From Elusimicrobiaceae bacterium (GTDB lineage Bacteria > Elusimicrobiota > Elusimicrobia > Elusimicrobiales > Elusimicrobiaceae): a stretch of 32,585 nucleotides of DNA. Numbering within the stretch: the first letter of the stretch is position 1; each line of letters opens with the position of its first letter. The DNA is taken from NCBI GenBank assembly GCA_028700325.1, contig JAQVSV010000017.1, forward strand, positions 1 to 32,585, read 5' to 3'. Shown here piece after piece: positions 24,257 to 32,044 of the stretch. The notes below the pieces were generated by a model. The model did not search any database, was not told the DNA's origin, and was given only the letters and a program-made list of their open reading frames with translations. A program made the translations under genes and the position numbers.

Positions 24257-24976
24257 TGCAAACCGTATGAGCAGGATTGTCGCCGCCAGCAGAACCAGCG
24301 CCGCGAACCTTACCGCAAGCCGCACCGCCATAAGCCGCAGCCTGATACCCGCCATGACTGAAAGAAATAACACGACACGGTCGCCCGCAATAACCGCAGC
24401 GCGGCAGCCTCCGCTTTTAACCGCAGCCAAAGCGCGCTTGCTCAGCACCGGGCGTATGATTCCGAACAAAGCACGGACAAGCGTTTTATACATGGCGCCG
24501 GGAGCCGGGCCCGCAACTTCGAGTTCAGCGCGCGCCACCCCGCTGCGTACGGCGCCCGTCACCGCGGCGGGCGCACACAGCCCGCTCAGTTTCGCCAGCT
24601 GGTCTTCCACGGCTTTCAGCGCCGCTTTCAACGCGACGCGCACCGCCGCTTCAACAACGCCGATCAGCGCGTTAGCGGCGGAAACCGCAGCGTCCACCGT
24701 GCCAAGCGCGGCGCCCGCCAGCAGGTAACCCGCCACAATGCCTGCGCCCGCCAATGTTTTCAAAACCGCCCGCGCATGAACATAACACGAGCCGTAATGC
24801 CACAACAGCCAGCCAGCGCCGCTGAACACGGCGGTATAAAACAGCACAAGCGGCAGGCTTACCGCCAGAGCATGCCGCACCGACAGTCTGGCCGTACCGC
24901 CCGCCGCGCGGCGCAAAAGCTGGCCGACAGACGCTTCGAACGGAAGATTCCCGCCGCATTTACCGGGCAGGCTCAT
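24251..24976 (-). CDS. Unknown alanine-rich membrane protein
   Basis: 241 residues that I do not recognise. Hydrophobic stretches lie near 35-58 (AVSLPLVLFYTAVFSGAGWL), 70-92, and at the C-terminus (about 195-241, ending ATILLIRFAL). The middle is an Ala/Val-rich amphipathic helix region (SAANALIGVVEAAVRVALKA, KAVEDQLAKLSGL) and probably contacts the membrane or oligomerises. It lacks the motifs of transporters I know. The ATG at 24976 is 20 nt after the stop of the Cys/His-rich small ORF; the ribosome-binding site is weak. Its stop codon is embedded in the promoter element of the TPR genes. An inner-membrane location is likely, function unknown. Confidence 0.65.
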   Translation of the reverse strand: MSLPGKCGGNLPFEASVGQLLRRAAGGTARLSVRHALAVSLPLVLFYTAVFSGAGWLLWHYGSCYVHARAVLKTLAGAGIVAGYLLAGAALGTVDAAVSAANALIGVVEAAVRVALKAALKAVEDQLAKLSGLCAPAAVTGAVRSGVARAELEVAGPAPGAMYKTLVRALFGIIRPVLSKRALAAVKSGGCRAAVIAGDRVVLFLSVMAGIRLRLMAVRLAVRFAALVLLAATILLIRFAL

Positions 24977-24996
24977 TTTACCAGGGAAACAGCCCG

Positions 24997-25161
24997 TCAA
25001 TGCCCGCCGTGCGGACAGGAACCGCCGCAACAGCCGCCATGCGGGCAGGAAGGCGAGTCGGACCGGGTAACCGAAGTTATTTCGTCCGATATTTTCACCA
25101 CTTTTCCGGTTTTTTTGTCGTACACATATCTGCCTGTAGTTTTATCGGTTTCTTCTGGCAT
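24997..25161 (-). CDS. 54-residue protein with Cys/His/Gly-rich tail
   Basis: A short, easily missed gene with a strong Shine-Dalgarno (AAGGAG, 5 nt before the ATG). The N-terminal 35 residues are charged and polar, with RYVYDKKTGKVVKIS predicted as a beta hairpin. The C-terminus is CPHGGCCGGSCPHGGH (residues 39-54), with two CPHGG boxes, four Cys and three His: a compact potential metal site (Zn, Ni or Cu). No signal peptide, so cytosolic. It is first in the operon with the unknown membrane protein and TPR genes. I do not know a named family; metallochaperone or metal-buffer is only a guess from composition. Confidence 0.7.
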   Translation of the reverse strand: MPEETDKTTGRYVYDKKTGKVVKISDEITSVTRSDSPSCPHGGCCGGSCPHGGH

Positions 25162-25238
25162 AACCGCTCCTTGGCCGCACTCTCTTATTATTCTATAACA
25201 ATATGGAGAATCTTTGCACCCCGCAAAACCGCCAAACG

Positions 25239-25273
25239 AAAGCCGGTTCCGCTTATTTTGCGGAACCGGCTTT
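25239..25273 (-). terminator. Stem-loop after the hydrolase pair
   Basis: A perfect 14-bp inverted repeat (AAAGCCGGTTCCGC, 25239-25252, with its complement at 25260-25273) and a 7-nt loop, 23 nt past the hydrolase stop codon. On the minus strand the stem ends in CTTT with only a short U-run; on the plus strand an A-run follows. Probably an intrinsic terminator or mRNA 3'-end stabiliser. Confidence 0.7.
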
Positions 25274-25296
25274 AAAAACCGCGCTGCGCCTGCCGC

Positions 25297-26433
25297 CTAT
25301 CTGAACTGCGGCAGAAAATACTTCCGCACAACATCATTGCGGTAGCTTTTGTTCATGGATTTGAAATTGACCACAACACCCGAAAAATAAGAACCGTGCC
25401 AGACAACGGTGGAATTAAGCAGTTTCAGATCGCTTCTGGCCTGCCGGTAGCCGGACGGCATATCCTTGTCGTTTTCGGCCTCGCCGTCCATCCGGGCGTT
25501 AAACTCCTCGCTTGAAATGCCCAGCATGGTTTCACCGTCGTACCGGGCCGAAGCCGCCCTGCCGGGTTTTGCCGCAGCGTGTTTCGCCCGGCGCCGCGAG
25601 TCTATGATTTTACGCAGCGCGGAACGATAGCGGTCAGCGTCCTCGTCCACCCTTATATTGGCATCAGCCGCCGGTATCGCGTTGGAAATGCGGTCGCGCA
25701 GCGCCCATAGATTAACCCAGTATTTAACGTTGGCCGGCTTGTGCACCTTTAATTCCAGTCCCGATTTGACAAGACCTATTTCAGTTCCCACTTTCATCCA
25801 GAAAAAACTGGGCCGCAGAGGCGAACCCATCGTCACCCATTTTTCAATCCGCACAGGCGAGTTTTTTTCCGCCAGCCGGTTAAGCGCCGAATGCATCAGC
25901 ACCGAACCCCAGCTGTGCGCCACTATGTAAACAGGCTTGTGGTATCTGGCCGCCATGTCATAAGCCTTTTCCGTCCACTGTTCAATCAGTTCGCACTGGC
26001 GGCGGCTGTCGTCCGCGTCGCGGTTCCAGTCCAGCGGCACGATGGCGAATTTTCTGCCGGTTTCCGGCATCCTGACTTTCAGAAAATCGCCCAGATAGCT
26101 GTCCGGGATATACAGCGGCTCCGCATAGGAATAAGGATCCGCCTGGCGCAGCACCGACATGAACTGCTCAAACCCTTTCATGTTGGAGATATCGTTTTTA
26201 TGGCCGGAAAGGTAGTCAACGGCGCCCTTGATGTGCCTGAGCTCGATACCGTAGCCGAACCGGATAAAACTCAGTCCGCGCACGGACAGCAGCACCGCGT
26301 CCGAACCGGCTATCTCCGCCTCGTTCAGCTTAAACGTACCGGACGTTACCGCCAGCACATCCACCCCGAGCGTGCCCGCGAAACCGCCGGGACAAAATAA
26401 CAGCAGCGCTGCGACAACAAACGCTCTTCGCAT
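25297..26433 (-). CDS. Secreted alpha/beta hydrolase, paralogue A
   Basis: 378 residues. Signal peptide MRRAFVVAALLLFCPGGFAG. The nucleophile elbow is VAHSWGSVLMH (Ser at the G-x-S-x-G position, with Ala as first residue), as in lipases and esterases. Conserved WALRDRIS could supply the acid and NSTVVWHGSYFSG the catalytic His; both are shared with the neighbouring gene. A lipase- or esterase-like enzyme acting in the periplasm or outside; substrate unknown. The ATG at 26433 has GGAGG 6 nt upstream. The gene follows its paralogue by 50 nt, so the pair is probably one operon with the stem-loop at 25239 as its end. Confidence 0.85.
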   Translation of the reverse strand: MRRAFVVAALLLFCPGGFAGTLGVDVLAVTSGTFKLNEAEIAGSDAVLLSVRGLSFIRFGYGIELRHIKGAVDYLSGHKNDISNMKGFEQFMSVLRQADPYSYAEPLYIPDSYLGDFLKVRMPETGRKFAIVPLDWNRDADDSRRQCELIEQWTEKAYDMAARYHKPVYIVAHSWGSVLMHSALNRLAEKNSPVRIEKWVTMGSPLRPSFFWMKVGTEIGLVKSGLELKVHKPANVKYWVNLWALRDRISNAIPAADANIRVDEDADRYRSALRKIIDSRRRAKHAAAKPGRAASARYDGETMLGISSEEFNARMDGEAENDKDMPSGYRQARSDLKLLNSTVVWHGSYFSGVVVNFKSMNKSYRNDVVRKYFLPQFR

Positions 26434-26483
26434 AACCGACCTCCGCAATATGACCTCAAAAATACAAACCGTTTTCCGCACAG

Positions 26484-27662
26484 TCACTTCAGCAACGGAA
26501 GCATATACTCGCGCACAACATCGTTGACGTACACCGAATCAAGAGTTTTCAGGTTAATCTGCACGCCTGAAAAATACGCCCCGTGCCAGACGGAAGTGGA
26601 ATTGAGTTTCTGCAATTCCCGCCGCGCCTGCGTGTAATCGCCGAGCTTTTCCCGATCCGCCTGCTCGCCGGCCAGCATGCGTGCGGCGAATTCCTCTTTC
26701 GATATGCCCGCCATTCCTTCGGCGTCATATTCCTCAAATTTCCCGCCGGCTTCCTTCCCGGCGAATTGGCCGCGCAGTCTGGAATCTATTATTTTGCGCA
26801 GCGCCGCCCGGGCGGGATCGGCGGTGGCGTCCACCCGTATGTTCAGGTCGGCGGCGGCTATGTCGCTTGAAACACGGTCCCGCAGCGCCCACAGGTTTAT
26901 CCAGCGGCCCACATTGCCCGGCTTGCGCGCTTTCAGAGGAAACAGTTCCTTTATCAGGCCGATATCAACAGCCGCACGCATCCAGAACGGCCCCGGCGCC
27001 AGCGGAGAACCCATCGTGATGAATTTTTCCACCCGCACCGGCGAATGCCGGGCGGCCAGCCGGTTAAGAACGCAGTGCATCAGCACCGATCCCCAGCTGT
27101 GCGCCAGCACATAAACCGGCTTGTTATGCTTTGCGGCGACAGCATACACCTGCTCCATCCAGCCGGAAAGCATCCGCGCCTGGCTGAAACTCTGATCCCA
27201 GTCACGGCTCCAGTCAAACGGCACAAGCTCGTATTTCCGGCCTGTTTCCGGCAGCCGCGCTTTTAAAAATTCCGTCAGATAATCAGGCGGAAAATATAAC
27301 GGTTTCTCAACAACATAAGGATCGGTCTGCTTCAAAAACTCCAGATACCGCTCAAGACCCTCCTGCTGGATAACACCCAAATCCTTTCCGGCCAGATAAT
27401 ACAGCGCCGCCCGTATGTGCTTGAGTTCGACACCGTAGCCAATCTCGCCGAAATTAAGGCCCCTCACGGAAACCAGCACCGCGTCCGAAGCGGCTATCCC
27501 GGCTTCATTAACGGCCAGCGGTTTATCCGCTTTTTCAAAGCCGTCACCGGCGGGCCCGGCAACCGCGACACCCGTATAAAACAAAAAACACGCAAACAGA
27601 ACATTCGCCGCTCGCGCAATACCCGTCCGTGTCACATGACTCTGCGTTTCAAAGCTGTGCAT
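26484..27662 (-). CDS. Secreted alpha/beta hydrolase, paralogue B
   Basis: 392 residues, colinear with paralogue A over the whole mature length. Shared blocks are AGIAASDAVLVSVRGLNF, RLPETGRKYELVPFDWSRD, VYVLAHSWGSVLMH, FITMGSPLAP, WINLWALRDRVS, LRKIIDSR and LNSTSVWHGAYFSGV. A hydrophobic signal near residues 20-37 follows a longer N-terminus than in A. Start uncertain: ATG 27662, GTG 27671 or GTG 27635, none with a good Shine-Dalgarno. It starts about 60 nt after the terminator of the candidate noncoding RNA. Expected to be an exported esterase or lipase; substrate unknown. Confidence 0.83.
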   Translation of the reverse strand: MHSFETQSHVTRTGIARAANVLFACFLFYTGVAVAGPAGDGFEKADKPLAVNEAGIAASDAVLVSVRGLNFGEIGYGVELKHIRAALYYLAGKDLGVIQQEGLERYLEFLKQTDPYVVEKPLYFPPDYLTEFLKARLPETGRKYELVPFDWSRDWDQSFSQARMLSGWMEQVYAVAAKHNKPVYVLAHSWGSVLMHCVLNRLAARHSPVRVEKFITMGSPLAPGPFWMRAAVDIGLIKELFPLKARKPGNVGRWINLWALRDRVSSDIAAADLNIRVDATADPARAALRKIIDSRLRGQFAGKEAGGKFEEYDAEGMAGISKEEFAARMLAGEQADREKLGDYTQARRELQKLNSTSVWHGAYFSGVQINLKTLDSVYVNDVVREYMLPLLK

Positions 27663-27722
27663 GGCTTTCACTTTTAGGAAGTTTATAAAATAATAACAGG
27701 CAACGCATGGGCCGTTGGGCCC

Positions 27723-27757
27723 AAAAAAGGGACCCGCGCCATTAAGGCAACGGGTCC
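27723..27757 (-). terminator. Intrinsic terminator of the candidate noncoding RNA
   Basis: Minus strand: GGACCCG (27751-27757) pairs with CGGGTCC (27730-27736), extended by GCC/GGC, and is followed by six T (27723-27728). A second small hairpin, GGGCC-CAAC-GGCCC, follows directly. Confidence 0.85.
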
Positions 27758-28394
27758 TCTAGTAACTACCCACCTAACACCTCCATGCCTGCTCACGGCG
27801 GGGTACTGCACCCTCCACACAGCCCGCGGGACCGCGCACCTGCCGGGCTCTACAACCAACTTCCCCTCACTCGCCTCTAAACCGGCCGGACCGGCCGTTA
27901 CGAGGCACCACGCCCCGCCTGCTAGGAGTTCCGAACCCTGTTCCAGGGCGGTCCGGCTAAAACGCCAGATGGCGCGCCCAAGACTACGGAAACCCCGATA
28001 TGTCACGGTCAAAACCGGGCCCAGAACGGAACCCGCTCCCCAGGGAGCCGCGATTCCCGGCAACACCGGCGGACGACCGTCAACATTTCAAAGAACTGCT
28101 CCTTCCATACTGACGCAAACAGCCTTGCAACAGCTTCGCCCAAACCCTTCCGTTTCTGCACTCAACCGGTTAAGCTACTCCCTCCCAACCCCCCGCAAAT
28201 CAATCCGCTCATGACAACCGGCCGCCAACCGGCGGCCCTCGCTGAAGAGGGGCGCGCAAACTGTCCTGACCGCAACAGCCGCACTGACAGCACGCCTAAC
28301 CGCACTCCCGCCACTCTGACAAAATTCGCGAGTCGGCGACCCTAAAGAGGTCTTTTGCAAGCCCGCATGTTCGCGGGTCCGTTATAGCCGACCC
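27723..28394 (-). ncRNA. Candidate large structured noncoding RNA, about 670 nt
   Basis: About 885 nt between hydrolase B and the M3 peptidase hold no credible gene. The stretch is bounded by a consensus promoter (28400-28427) and an intrinsic terminator (27723-27757) on the minus strand. The transcript is G-rich and dense in short helices. The 5' domain pairs 28387-28394 with 28330-28337 around an inner stem 28362-28366/28373-28377. GGCCGCC-GGTT-GGCGGCC lies at 28220-28237. A junction is closed by 28075-28080/28005-28010 with an inner stem at 28035-28048. CGCC-ATCT-GGCG lies at 27963-27974, a two-tier hairpin at 27873-27906, and AGCCCG/CGGGCT at 27821-27849. I find no RNase P, tmRNA, SRP or T-box signature. 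It could also be a very long, attenuated leader of the hydrolase operon. Confidence 0.7.
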
Positions 28395-28399
28395 ACGAT

Positions 28400-28427
28400 A
28401 GTATACCCGGAAAACGCTCGTTGTCAA
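28400..28427 (-). promoter_or_regulatory. Consensus sigma70 promoter of the noncoding RNA
   Basis: Minus strand TTGACA (perfect, 28422-28427), a 16-nt spacer and TATACT (28400-28405). The predicted start is at about 28393. This is the best promoter in the window and it faces the gene-free region. Confidence 0.8.
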
Positions 28428-28459
28428 CCCCTCAATTTTTTCAGGCCGGAACAAGCCTA

Positions 28460-28489
28460 TTGCCATAAGAGGAATTTGATTAATAGAAT
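28460..28489 (+). promoter_or_regulatory. Promoter of the M3 peptidase gene
   Basis: TTGCCA (28460-28465), an 18-nt spacer and TAGAAT (28484-28489), giving a leader of about 50 nt before the ATG at 28548. It diverges from the noncoding RNA promoter 33 nt away. Confidence 0.55.
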
Positions 28490-28547
28490 TGTCTTGGCGG
28501 GCCGCAGCCGACCGGCGCGCCGAACGCTTCGCCAAGGAGATCCAGCA

Positions 28548-30506
28548 ATGGCCGGAAATACCTTTTTGAATTTCGACTATACACCCACCTCAATCCGGGA
28601 AACAGGCGAAGCCGCGCGCGCCGAATATGAAAAACAGCTGGCGAAGATTGCCGCCGTCGCGGCGGGAACCCGCACTTTCGAAAACACCGTTCTCGCGCTG
28701 GAAAACGCCGGCGCGGATTATAGCGACGCCATAGCCGTGCCCGGCGCGCTCGCCTATTTCTCGCCCGATCCGGCCGTGCGGGACGCGGCCGCCGCATTTC
28801 AGCTGGAAACCAGCCGGTTCGGCATAGAGGTTTCCGCCCGCCGCGATATCTACGCGGCGCTTTGCCAGTACGCCGGCTCCAAGCCCACCCTGCAGCCCGA
28901 TGAACGCCGCCTGCTCGACCAGATGATGCTGGATTTCAAGCGCGGCGGCCTGCAGCTTGCGGATCAGGATCTTGAGAACGTGAAAGCCCTCAGAAAAGAA
29001 CTCGCCGCATTTCAGATACAGTTCACAAAAAACCTCGCCGCGGTAAAAGACGGCATAACCCTCCCCGCAGACCGCCTCGGGGGACTTCCCGAAACCTATA
29101 CTGACGGGCTTGAGCGCCGGCCCGACGGAACCCGCTTCATTTCGCTGGATTATCCGGACTACCTGCCCTTCATGGACGATGCCGACGATGCCGAGGCGCG
29201 CCGCGAACTGGAATTCAAATTCAACAACCGCTGCGCGCAGGACAATGTGGCGCTGCTGGAAAAAACGCTGCGGCTGCGGCATCAGATCGCGGTCAAACTG
29301 GGCTACCGCTCGCACGCGCATTTCATGCTTGAAGACCGCATGGCAAAAACTCCGCAGACGGTGGAACTCTTTCTTGACAACCTGCGCGACAAACTGCGCG
29401 GCAAAGCGCAGGACGAACTGCGCGAAATGAAACTGCTTAAAAACAACGAAACCGGGCAGGGCGGCTCGATGGCGGCATGGGAGTGGCGTTACTGGAACAA
29501 TAAAATCAAAAAAACCTGCTGCCATGTGGATCACGCGAAAATAAAGGAATACTTTCCGGTTCAGGCGGTGACGCAGGGCCTGCTGTCGCTGTGCGAGAAC
29601 CTGTTCGAGGCGGAATTCAGGCGCGCGGAGCTGCCCGTCTGGCACCCGGACGTGCAGGCCTATGAACTGCGCGAGAAAAAATCCGGCGCGCTGACGGGCT
29701 GTTTTTATCTCGACCTTTATCCGCGCGACGGCAAATACAAGCACGCCGCCTGCTTCGCCCTGCGCGACGGCCGCGCGCTGCCCGGCGGCCAGTATCAGAA
29801 ACCATGCGCCGCGATTGTGGCGAATTTTCCGAAACCCGCGCCGAACGCGCCCTCTCTGCTCACGCATGACGACGTGCAGACCCTGTTTCACGAGTTCGGC
29901 CACGTTATCCATACGCTGTTTACAACCGCGCGGTTCGGCCGGTTCTCCGGCACCGCGGTGGCTCGCGATTTCGTAGAGGTTCCTTCGATGACGCTGGAGG
30001 AGTGGGCGTGGGAGCCTGCGGTGCTGAAAGCCATTTCCTCGCATTACAAGGATCCGGCCGCGAAACTGCCGGATTCCGAGCTCGACCGCCTCGTCGCGCA
30101 TAAAAACAGCGACGCCGGCCTGACCCGCCTGCGGCAGCTGTTTTTCAGTCTGCTCGACATGAAATACCATCTCGCGGAAACAACCGACACCACCGCGCTG
30201 TATGAACAGTTGATGAAGAAAATCTCGCTTATCCCGATGACGCCGGGCACCCACCCGCAGGCCGGTTTCGGCCACCTCATGGGCGGCTACGACGCCGGCT
30301 ATTACGGATACCTGTGGGCGGCGGTCATCGCGGCCGATATTTTCGGCGAATTCAAGCGCACGGGCGTGTTCTCGCCGCAAACCGGCAGGAAGTTCCGTGA
30401 TCTCATACTCGCGCCCGGCCGATCGGAAGACGAAGTGGTGCAGGTGGAAAAATTCCTTGGCCGCCCCGCCAACGACACGGCTTTCATAAAAGGAATGGGG
30501 TTATAA
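28548..30506 (+). CDS. M3-family oligopeptidase (oligopeptidase A / thimet type)
   Basis: 652 residues, normal for M3A metallopeptidases, which clip short peptides in the cytosol. The zinc site is HEFGHVIH, with His448, Glu449 and His452; the third ligand is the Glu in DFVEVPSMTLEEW, about 25 residues on. FSGTAVARDFVEVPS and the C-terminal GHLMGGYDAGYYGYLWA, which contributes substrate-binding His and Tyr residues, are family hallmarks. No signal peptide. The ATG at 28548 is chosen for AAGGAG 8 nt upstream; an in-frame extension to 28476 starts before the predicted transcription start. Converges on cysS. It recycles peptides left by larger proteases (family knowledge). Confidence 0.95.
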   Translation: MAGNTFLNFDYTPTSIRETGEAARAEYEKQLAKIAAVAAGTRTFENTVLALENAGADYSDAIAVPGALAYFSPDPAVRDAAAAFQLETSRFGIEVSARRDIYAALCQYAGSKPTLQPDERRLLDQMMLDFKRGGLQLADQDLENVKALRKELAAFQIQFTKNLAAVKDGITLPADRLGGLPETYTDGLERRPDGTRFISLDYPDYLPFMDDADDAEARRELEFKFNNRCAQDNVALLEKTLRLRHQIAVKLGYRSHAHFMLEDRMAKTPQTVELFLDNLRDKLRGKAQDELREMKLLKNNETGQGGSMAAWEWRYWNNKIKKTCCHVDHAKIKEYFPVQAVTQGLLSLCENLFEAEFRRAELPVWHPDVQAYELREKKSGALTGCFYLDLYPRDGKYKHAACFALRDGRALPGGQYQKPCAAIVANFPKPAPNAPSLLTHDDVQTLFHEFGHVIHTLFTTARFGRFSGTAVARDFVEVPSMTLEEWAWEPAVLKAISSHYKDPAAKLPDSELDRLVAHKNSDAGLTRLRQLFFSLLDMKYHLAETTDTTALYEQLMKKISLIPMTPGTHPQAGFGHLMGGYDAGYYGYLWAAVIAADIFGEFKRTGVFSPQTGRKFRDLILAPGRSEDEVVQVEKFLGRPANDTAFIKGMGL

Positions 30507-30619
30507 CTCCGCGCCGGCGATTGCTGCTGGCGCGCTGAAATTTCTCCGGCCGCGCCAAGGTCTGTGCGCCATGCCGCTGTTTTGCTGACCGGGCACGGTA
30601 TTTGCGGGCGGATTTCAGG

Positions 30620-32044
30620 CTAGACGATATTCCACCCGGTCGTGCCGTCAGGCCTGTCCCTGAGAGTCACGCCTTTTTCAAGCAGCGCCTTGCGCAGTTC
30701 GTCCGCCCTGGCGAAATTTTTTTCGCGCCGGGCCGCGTTGCGCGCTTCAATAAGCTCCATGATTTCTGGCGGAGCCTGTCCGCCGTCCGCCGGCTTATGC
30801 TCCGGCGCAAGCAGATCAAGTCCCAGCACCGAATCCGCGTGCGCTGCGAACGCCAACAACTGGTCCGGCGGCAGCGTTTTATCCTTCGCCGCTTCCCACA
30901 TAACCGCCACGGCTTTCGGCAGATTAAGATCGTCGGCAACAGCGGCTCCGAAGCGGACGGCATGATCAGCCGGCCAGCCCTGATTGCCCGCGCCCGCAAC
31001 TCCGGCCGCCCGGCTTTTCTCCTGCGCGGCGTGAATCAGGGCGCGCAGGTTCGACAGGCTTTTTCTGGCAAAATCCAGCGCATCCCACGAAAACACCAGC
31101 TGGGTTTTATAATGCGCGCCCAGACACAGATACCGGTAATCAAGCGGGCTGTAGCCTTTCTTCGCCAGCACCGGAACCGTCAGGAATTCGCCGGACGATT
31201 TCGCCATCTTCTCCGAATCTTTCGTTACCAGAAACTCCCCGTGCACCCAATACCGCACATAAGGCTTGCCCGTGGCGGCCTCGCTCTGGGCGATTTCGTT
31301 GGTATGATGCACGGCGATATGGTCCACGCCGCCGCAATGCATATCCAGCGTTTCGCCAAGATACTGCATGGCCATGGCCGAACACTCTATATGCCAGCCG
31401 GGAAACCCGGTTCCCCACGGCGACGGCCACTCCATCTGCCGCTTTTTGCCAGCCGGGGAAAACTTCCACAGCGCGAAATCCGACGGATTGCGTTTCTCCC
31501 CGTTAAATTCCACCCGCGCGCCCGAACGCAGGCCTTCGATATGCGCTTTGCCCGCCAGCGCGCCGTAAGCCGGAAACTTCGACGTGTCAAAATACAGCCC
31601 GTCGGAAATGCGGTAGGCGAACCCTTTTTCATCCAGCGTTTTGACCAGCCGGATCATCGCCTCGATATGCTCGGTGGCCCGGCAGATTCTGGTCGGATCC
31701 ACGCAGTTGAGCGCGTGAAAATCATCAAAAAACGCCTTCGTGTAAAACTCCGCTATCTCCCAGGCCGTTTTGCCCTCGCGCGCGGCGCCGCGCTCCATTT
31801 TATCCTCGCCGCTGTCGGCGTCGGACTGGAGATGCCCCACGTCGGTAATATTCATCACATGCGACACCTTGAAACCCTCAAGAACCAGCGCGCGCTTGAG
31901 CAGATCCTCGAAGATATAAGTGCGCATGTTGCCGATATGCGCGTAATTGTAGACCGTCGGGCCGCAGGTGTAAAGCGAAACCGCGCCTTTGTTCAGCGGC
32001 TTAAATTCCTGCTTGGCTCTGGCAAGCGTATTGTATATCCTCAT
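30620..32044 (-). CDS. cysS: Cysteinyl-tRNA synthetase
   Basis: 474 residues, a complete class I synthetase charging tRNA-Cys with cysteine. Seen: TCGPTVYNYAHIGNMRTY (first zinc-ligand Cys and HIGH motif), FPGWHIECSAMAMQYLG (zinc-ligand Cys), CGGVDHIAVHHTNEIAQSEA (further zinc ligands), and SEKMAKSSGEF, the KMSKS loop. The C-terminal DALR-like helical domain ends with NAARREKNFARADELRKAL, the usual CysRS tail signature. Its ATG overlaps the stop of the small lipoprotein gene (ATGA), which in turn overlaps ispF. An ispF-cysS neighbourhood is common in bacteria; the inserted lipoprotein gene is not. Confidence 0.97.
   Translation of the reverse strand: MRIYNTLARAKQEFKPLNKGAVSLYTCGPTVYNYAHIGNMRTYIFEDLLKRALVLEGFKVSHVMNITDVGHLQSDADSGEDKMERGAAREGKTAWEIAEFYTKAFFDDFHALNCVDPTRICRATEHIEAMIRLVKTLDEKGFAYRISDGLYFDTSKFPAYGALAGKAHIEGLRSGARVEFNGEKRNPSDFALWKFSPAGKKRQMEWPSPWGTGFPGWHIECSAMAMQYLGETLDMHCGGVDHIAVHHTNEIAQSEAATGKPYVRYWVHGEFLVTKDSEKMAKSSGEFLTVPVLAKKGYSPLDYRYLCLGAHYKTQLVFSWDALDFARKSLSNLRALIHAAQEKSRAAGVAGAGNQGWPADHAVRFGAAVADDLNLPKAVAVMWEAAKDKTLPPDQLLAFAAHADSVLGLDLLAPEHKPADGGQAPPEIMELIEARNAARREKNFARADELRKALLEKGVTLRDRPDGTTGWNIV

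Noticed and set aside
27683-28066. Open frame of 127 codons on the minus strand inside the gene-free region
   Set aside because: It runs through the intrinsic terminator stem, has no Shine-Dalgarno, an odd Trp/Gly/Val-rich composition and no family resemblance. Fits structured RNA better.
27723-28394. RNase P RNA, tmRNA, SRP RNA or T-box leader
   Set aside because: I looked for the conserved RNase P box, the tmRNA ends and ALAA-type tag, the SRP tetraloop region and the T-box AGGGTGG motif and found none. A covariance-model search would settle it.
28590-30380. Open frame of 596 codons on the minus strand
   Set aside because: Lies wholly inside the M3 peptidase gene on the other strand; no ribosome-binding site and no recognisable domain.
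30507-30619. Terminator between the convergent M3 peptidase and cysS genes
   Set aside because: Only a short CGCGCC/GGCGCG pairing without a U-tract is visible; too weak to annotate.
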